DNA of 64,000 nucleotides from a virus. The stretch covers positions 18,224-82,223 of IMG/VR virus record IMGVR_UViG_3300020394_000862; one strand, 5' to 3'. Made by a program: the position numbers and the translations under genes. This document shows, piece after piece, positions 59,940-64,000 of the stretch (the stretch's first letter is position 1; every line of letters begins with the position of its first letter). The notes beneath the pieces are model-generated. The model did not search any database, had not been told where the DNA came from, and was given only the letters and a program-made list of their open reading frames with translations.

Positions 59940-59946
59940 TATTTAG
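59940..59946 (-). promoter_or_regulatory. Late-promoter-like motif CTAAATA (tape measure)
   Basis: Minus-strand CTAAATATTC, 31 bp upstream of the tape measure gene; divergent partner of the plus-strand copy at 59974. Confidence 0.55.
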
Positions 59947-59973
59947 CACTTTAAAAACAGTGCTTGAATTTAA

Positions 59974-59980
59974 CTAAATA
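59974..59980 (+). promoter_or_regulatory. Late-promoter-like motif CTAAATA (gp26-like operon)
   Basis: Plus-strand CTAAATACA, 29 bp before the gp26-like start. Confidence 0.55.
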
Positions 59981-60008
59981 CACGTATATCTTAAAACGGA
60001 GTAACAGA

Positions 60009-60893
60009 ATGACACAAATGACAGCCAACAACCCTTTGGCAGGGGCGTTCAGGAAGCCTAAATCCTGGGTGCGTCTTTTAGGCACTGACATCGGTGCTTA
60101 TCCTGAAGGCTTCATCACAGCAGATAATGATCAACTTGAAGTGGGTATTAAGCCCATGACAGGTTCAGACGAAACTTTACTAAACAACCCAGACGGCTTA
60201 CTAAATGGCGAAAGCATTGTTTCGGTTATAAAGAGTTGCTGTCCTGCAATTAGTGACCCAACCAAGCTTTTACACATTGACATTAGATTGTTGATGACTG
60301 AAATCCGTCGCAACTCGTACGGCAAGGAGCATGACATTGACGAAACTTGTCCTAAATGCGGCCATGTACAAAAGAAAACACTTGATTTAGATATGGTGTT
60401 GTCTAGTGTTAGACGTTTTGGCGAGGGCTTTAATGTTGTAGAGTTGGATGGTGATCTGGAAGTGATGTTGCACCCGTACGACTTTAGTCAATACAAGAAA
60501 ATACTTGATATTGGCTACAAGGAAAGTAAGAGTCTGCGTGCTTTATCACCCGATTCTGGCGTAAGTGACGATGAGCGCTTAGCTGTATTCAGTAAAATGT
60601 ACAAAGAGATGTCTACGTTGAACCGAGACATACTTATGAGCTCTATTGCGAGTGTATCTCTTGCTGGCAACGTTGTTACTGAGCCGCAATTTATAACTGA
60701 GTTCTTCATGGAAATTGACAGGGAATCGTCAGCGAAGATAAAGGAAAAGGTGGACGACATGAATAATCACGGCGTGCAGAGTAAATTGGATACGAAATGC
60801 CAAAACTGCCAGCACGAACATACTATTGATGTTAACTTCGATCAAATGAGTTTTTTTACGCGCTCCTCGGATCAGGCGACCCACAACAGGTAA
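60009..60893 (+). CDS. gp26-like baseplate hub / tail chaperone protein
   Basis: 294 aa from ATG 60009 (GGAG upstream). Landmarks of the T4 gp26/gp51 baseplate family: VRLLGTDIGAYPEGFIT, VGIKPMTGSDETLLNNPDGL, IDIRLLMTEIRRNSYG. A zinc ribbon is likely: DETCPKCG at about 116 and CQNCQHEH at about 270. The gene is next to the tape measure, where lambda-like phages keep their tail chaperone pair (G and GT). Near its end is a U7 run in which a -1 shift would fuse it to the 57-codon ORF downstream. Whether it is a hub component, an assembly chaperone or both is open. Confidence 0.7.
   Translation: MTQMTANNPLAGAFRKPKSWVRLLGTDIGAYPEGFITADNDQLEVGIKPMTGSDETLLNNPDGLLNGESIVSVIKSCCPAISDPTKLLHIDIRLLMTEIRRNSYGKEHDIDETCPKCGHVQKKTLDLDMVLSSVRRFGEGFNVVELDGDLEVMLHPYDFSQYKKILDIGYKESKSLRALSPDSGVSDDERLAVFSKMYKEMSTLNRDILMSSIASVSLAGNVVTEPQFITEFFMEIDRESSAKIKEKVDDMNNHGVQSKLDTKCQNCQHEHTIDVNFDQMSFFTRSSDQATHNR
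60851..60857 (+). other. U_UUU_UUU slippery sequence for -1 frameshifting
   Basis: Seven T, read as T-TTT-TTT in the gp26-like frame. Slipping back one base lets ribosomes read YALLGSGDPQQVMAMIRG... into the 57-codon ORF, giving a 352-residue fusion. Confidence 0.6.
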
Positions 60894-61066
60894 TGGCCAT
60901 GATTCGGGGTCTTGAGAAGAATCAAGATAAATTAACTGATGAAATCCAGTACTTGGCTATTTATGGACAAGGTGGCTTTGGTTACGAAACATGTTGGATG
61001 ATGTCATCCCGAGAACGGCAGCAATTAGTTAAAAAGCTCAAAGAGTACTACAAGGAAGGGTCATAG
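60893..61066 (+). CDS. 57-codon ORF, C-terminal frameshift module
   Basis: Starts in TAATG overlap with the gp26-like stop, or at ATG 60899 with AGG upstream, and ends in TAG. Sequence IQYLAIYGQGGFGYETCWMM then SSRERQQLVKKLKEYYKE, like the short RE/K-rich C-terminal modules of phage tail chaperones and gp26-type proteins. It may be made both alone and as the tail of the frameshift fusion. Confidence 0.65.
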   Translation: MAMIRGLEKNQDKLTDEIQYLAIYGQGGFGYETCWMMSSRERQQLVKKLKEYYKEGS

Positions 61067-61082
61067 CATTGGCCCTTTTTTA
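61056..61082 (+). terminator. Terminator of the gp26-like operon
   Basis: AAGGGTC / GGCCCTT stem (one G-U), 8-base loop, then a T-run on the plus strand. The TAG stop lies in the loop. Confidence 0.75.
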
Positions 61083-61393
61083 TTGCCTGAATTCCTATTA
61101 ATCCCGTCCTATGTTCTAGCCGATCCGCTTAGATATTTTTACTGATATTCAACCTAGAATATGATGAATCATTTATAATAATGAATGATAGTAATGTTCC
61201 TGCAACTCCGTTGCCGTTACTCGCTAGCTATTAGTAGACTTCGCAAGGAACTTGCTGCGTCTATAATATCTATCGATAGCTTAACTCTTATTAATTATTT
61301 CGAATGATTGATTATATTTTAATTATTGTTATTAATATTAATAGCACGAAGTGACTATTATGTGTATGCAGGCATTCCAAGGTTAGAAGATTA

Positions 61394-61416
61394 TGGCTCG
61401 CCCGATATGGGCAAGC
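61394..61416. repeat. Hairpin GGCTCGCCC / GGGCAAGCC
   Basis: Nine-position stem with one mismatch and a 5-base loop in the gene-free region; not followed by a T-run on either strand. Confidence 0.5.
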
Positions 61417-61667
61417 CTTAAACAACTAGATTAACAAAAAATTCTTAAAAAACAAAAAAATAAGAACATTCCGTCGCCGTCGATCCCCGTTCTCTACTGC
61501 ATTTTTATGGATGTGCAGCCTAGCGAATACCATTGACTAGTGCGAGTGCTCGTTTCCCAATGCCATAACTTTTCAGCTAGTTTTAAATGAGTTTGTTTGT
61601 TGAATACGATTATCTTTGAATTCTTTTACTGGGTTCGGAATTTACAGTCTAATCTTTACAAATAATA

Positions 61668-61712
61668 TTTTACTTTAATTTTTTACTTCATTTTTTACGT
61701 TTAATTTTTTAC
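61668..61712. repeat. TTTTAC direct repeats (iteron-like)
   Basis: Four copies of TTTTAC at 61668, 61681, 61693 and 61707, spaced 13, 12 and 14 bp, in a very A/T-rich stretch. On the minus strand GTAAAAAATTAAA. Resembles the gene 32 leader repeats in base make-up and period. Confidence 0.55.
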
Positions 61713-63104
61713 TAATCGTATCAACATAACGATGCGCAGTATTATAAATCACCTCCCAACTAAGTGAGTTCACTCTATAACATTACAGTCTGCAACATCC
61801 TCCGGCACAAGCTAAAGAACTTAATCAGAAGCTGTGTTATTCCCCAACTAAACCTCTCGGCGTCAAACGCTGGTTTAAAACTAATATACCAAATCTTTAA
61901 AACATCACATTTTTATACAGAATGCTAGTTTCGTTTTCCCCTGTCTAATAACTGTCTAACGTTGAGATCACTACATCTCAATTTCGAGCAGGTCCTTAAC
62001 ACATTACCCTGCGGCGGAAGCGCATAGTTTCTTAACAAAAGTAATGGATTAGAATAAACTAAAGAAGTGACATACTATGGTTTCGACTTGCTTATAGGCT
62101 ACATTATGTAATTCGCCTGCTTAGCCCTCTGTCTAAGCCCATGTCGTATTGTTTCAAGTATTGCGACTGCCTAATGACCAACGCGGTTGCCATTAAGCAG
62201 CTATCGTTGCCGTTCATCATTTGCTACGTTGACTTGGCGTCATATACGTGCGTCCGTAAGGTTGCGGATGATGAACTCTTTTTCTTGCAGAGCGATATCC
62301 TTTTGTGGTACATCCAAGGCGTTGTGATTACCCGTCAAGATTACTAACTAGGGTAATAACTACCTTGCGAGGCCATCACTGAGTTCTACTTAAGTTTTAT
62401 AAGCAGACCTTCAAGGGGTCATACACTGTAGAAATTTCTTTGTACAGTGCGGGAAACCGCCCTCACGGACAGTTGACATCTTAGTGCATGTTAAAAAACA
62501 CCACAAGTCCCTCTCTTACCTCTAACTTATATCCGGTATTCCAATCTCTGTAAATTGCATAATTACTCATAGCCTTATTAGCTATCTAAGTTCTAAGCTC
62601 GTCTAATTTCACTATACAAACCAAGGTTATTGAGGCCTTGTCCGTTATGGTAGTTCGTTTTATACTCTCTTTCTTACTATGTAATGTAGTACTCAAGCAC
62701 GATGGAACCTGACCATATAAGTCATATCACCGGACGAAACACCCACTATGTTACCCATTCGCCCGGGGCACTCGCAAGCTCATCCAAACGGTGCATTCTT
62801 CAATGCCGTCTTCAATGCGGGTTGGCTTCTCCAACCAATATTCCGTTAAACACGAGTGTAAAGCTTAACAGAACCGAGGTGCCTATCTCACTAAAGGCCC
62901 ACACAGTTTGCCATTACCTTACACACTGATTAATAATCTTGTCACGTTTTTGGGTGTCTTTAGTACCCGTTCACGCCGTCAGTATTGTGTAAAGTCTGTG
63001 CTGCCTTTTAACGTTGGAATCCATCATCACTAGGGATTGTAGCGTTGACAATTTAACCTCTAGTACTAACCATGCTCGTAAGCAATTCCAACGGTTTTAA
63101 AAAT

Positions 63105-63620
63105 TTATTCTTTAAAAAACTTCTCATCAGAAACTGATAAGAAATCTGTAACACTCATTAATATATAGTCCTTGTATTTGGCGAATCCTTCAATTTCTTT
63201 CCAATCCGAAGTAGCATGGAAGCTCTTTTTCAAGAAGCACATGATTTCTGTACGATTATATTTTACGACGAGTAGGGACTCTTTATTGCCCATCTCAGCG
63301 TCTTGCTCGGCTTGACTAATCCAGGTATCCCACTGCTTAACTGACTGTTTAGCTATGGAATCTAGAGTAGGTGGCGTTTTGTAGGATTTGCATTCAATGC
63401 TGAAAATAAAGGAACGTGGACAAATGAGGTCACCATAAACAGCGAAGTCGGTGTCGTGGGTTTCCACCCTAGACTTATTAGAACCCCCAAAGAAGCTTCC
63501 TGAGTCCGGGTTACGTCTAAACCCTTGCTCGAGTCCTAAGTGCTCGCAGAAGCGTTCACTGAGCATATTTGATATAGTTCTTTCGAAGGAGTTGCCCTTC
63601 TGTTTTCCGTTCACTGCCAT
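63105..63620 (-). CDS. PD-(D/E)XK nuclease, Hjc-like resolvase candidate
   Basis: 171 aa from ATG 63620 (GAGG upstream). Begins KQKGNSFERTISNMLSERF, like archaeal Holliday-junction resolvases of the Hjc type (KGxxFER), then FRRNPDSGSFFGG, an acidic metal site in YGDLICPRSF and the IECKSYK motif (E-x-K). A branched-DNA resolvase would do the work of T4 endonuclease VII, resolving recombination junctions before packaging. A restriction-type enzyme is the alternative. Late-type motif 27 bp upstream. Confidence 0.75.
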   Translation of the reverse strand: MAVNGKQKGNSFERTISNMLSERFCEHLGLEQGFRRNPDSGSFFGGSNKSRVETHDTDFAVYGDLICPRSFIFSIECKSYKTPPTLDSIAKQSVKQWDTWISQAEQDAEMGNKESLLVVKYNRTEIMCFLKKSFHATSDWKEIEGFAKYKDYILMSVTDFLSVSDEKFFKE

Positions 63621-63646
63621 GTGTAATAAACCTCGTTTGTGTTTAT

Positions 63647-63653
63647 TATTTAG
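63647..63653 (-). promoter_or_regulatory. Late-promoter-like motif CTAAATA (resolvase)
   Basis: Minus-strand CTAAATAATAA, 27 bp upstream of ATG 63620. Confidence 0.5.
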
Positions 63654-63673
63654 CACCGAAACTCAGGCATGAA

Positions 63674-63693
63674 AAAGCGCCCGTAGGCGCTTT
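63674..63693 (-). terminator. Terminator after the 77-aa gene
   Basis: AAAGCGCC / GGCGCTTT, 4-base loop, T-rich after it on the minus strand. Confidence 0.75.
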
Positions 63694-63711
63694 GTTTTAA
63701 TTGATAATTTA

Positions 63712-63945
63712 CTAAACTGACGCAGCTAAAATTTTCATATTGTCAAGTACTTTGCCGTTACGGGTGAACGAGTAATTGTTCCAAAGCAACCAGCTCAAGT
63801 TGGCTTCGTCATCATTACCGTTTACTAGCTTGTACACAATTACTGTTTGACCTTCGTTGTCATATACGTTGTGTACTGTGCCAACTACAACGCCGTTATT
63901 GTCAGCTACTTGCGCGTTTTTAATTTTCTTTAGTAATTTTGACAT
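63712..63945 (-). CDS. Hypothetical protein, 77 aa
   Basis: AAGGTAAC upstream of ATG 63945. Basic N-terminus (SKLLKKIKNAQ), then a small beta-rich domain (VVVGTVHNVYDNEGQTVIVY). No motif recognised. Stop TAG. A TATTAT-like -10 box lies near the window edge. Confidence 0.65.
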   Translation of the reverse strand: MSKLLKKIKNAQVADNNGVVVGTVHNVYDNEGQTVIVYKLVNGNDDEANLSWLLWNNYSFTRNGKVLDNMKILAASV

Positions 63946-64000
63946 ATTTTGTTACCTTGTTTTGTTTGTCTGCATTATTGCCTACATCGTTATAATAGCA

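Larger units (their letters stand above)
61083..63104 (-). ncRNA. 2-kb region without genes, candidate giant structured RNA
   Basis: No frame on either strand carries a convincing gene; the longest are two spurious plus-strand frames of 68 and 75 codons without ribosome-binding sites. Plus-strand C exceeds G in almost every line (I count 19 C to 8 G in 62461-62520), so an RNA here would be G-rich if read from the minus strand. Many local hairpins occur, for example 62820-62836, 62424-62449 and 61394-61416. Large phage RNAs such as GOLLD and ROOL occupy comparable gene-free stretches. Family, strand and ends are inference. Confidence 0.4.

Noticed and set aside
61056-61416. Hairpin 61394-61416 as terminator of the plus-strand operon
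   Set aside because: A proper terminator with T-run already follows the last gene at 61056-61082, and this hairpin has no T-run.
62141-62347. 68-codon plus-strand ORF in the gene-free block
   Set aside because: No ribosome-binding site, odd composition rich in Cys and Ile, no neighbours in frame; consistent with chance.
62702-62929. 75-codon plus-strand ORF in the gene-free block
   Set aside because: No start signal; overlaps strong hairpins (62820-62836); likely chance.

Overview
The window is part of a large double-stranded DNA phage with a contractile tail, a distant relative of T4. Nearly the whole T4 core set for replication, recombination, head and tail can be read here: gp41, gp61, UvsW, a UvsY candidate, UvsX, gp32, gp17, gp16, gp4, gp19, gp18, gp1, gp30, gp13, gp14, gp15, gp23, gp22, gp21, gp20, a tape measure and a gp26-like protein. 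The proteins resemble those of marine T4-like phages more than coliphage T4, so a marine gammaproteobacterial host is my inference. Genes are packed tightly, many with ATGA or TAATG overlaps, and almost all lie on the minus strand. The plus strand carries four small islands (5.5 kb, 22.1 kb, 40.5-43.5 kb, 60-61 kb).

Layout. 1-17.4 kb: a ligase-like protein cut by the window edge, helicase and primase, an HD (ppGpp hydrolase-like) protein, a Ro60-like vWA protein, a phosphoesterase, a fragment resembling bacterial Pol III alpha, DHFR, UvsW, a UvsY candidate, UvsX and gp32. 17.6-25.9 kb: terminase subunits, head completion protein gp4, tail tube and a tube-cap protein. 25.9-33.9 kb: DNA ligase, small genes, a 1004-residue sheath, an alpha/beta hydrolase and dNMP kinase. 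33.9-39.0 kb: a virion-protein cluster with gp13 and a subtilisin-like protease. 39.1-43.5 kb: a UV-damage endonuclease, then gp14, gp15 and a Nudix hydrolase on the plus strand. 43.5-49.5 kb: a 2012-residue repeat fibre. 49.6-51.6 kb: small genes around a tRNA with anticodon CTA. 51.6-59.9 kb: the head cassette and tape measure. 60-61 kb: a gp26-like gene with a -1 frameshift signal. 61.1-63.1 kb: 2 kb with no convincing gene. 63.1-64 kb: a PD-(D/E)XK nuclease and a small gene.

Regulation visible in the DNA. Several early-type promoters match the bacterial TTGACA/TATAAT pattern, for gene 1, gene 32, primase and the Ro60-like gene. A second motif, close to STAAATA or ATAAATA, recurs upstream of structural operons on both strands and looks like this phage's form of the T4 late promoter TATAAATA. 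Intrinsic terminators close most blocks. Gene 32 has a leader with five AATTTAC repeats at 14-15 bp period, as expected of an autoregulatory operator.

Most interesting: (1) a tRNA-Trp-like gene with an amber anticodon lying close upstream of an oxygenase ORF whose best ribosome-binding site leads into an in-frame TAG at codon 3; (2) a T-run that would fuse the gp26-like protein to a downstream 57-codon ORF by -1 frameshifting; (3) the 2-kb structured-looking non-coding block, a candidate giant phage RNA; (4) a hairpin flanking a late promoter that could hide a ribosome-binding site on read-through RNA.
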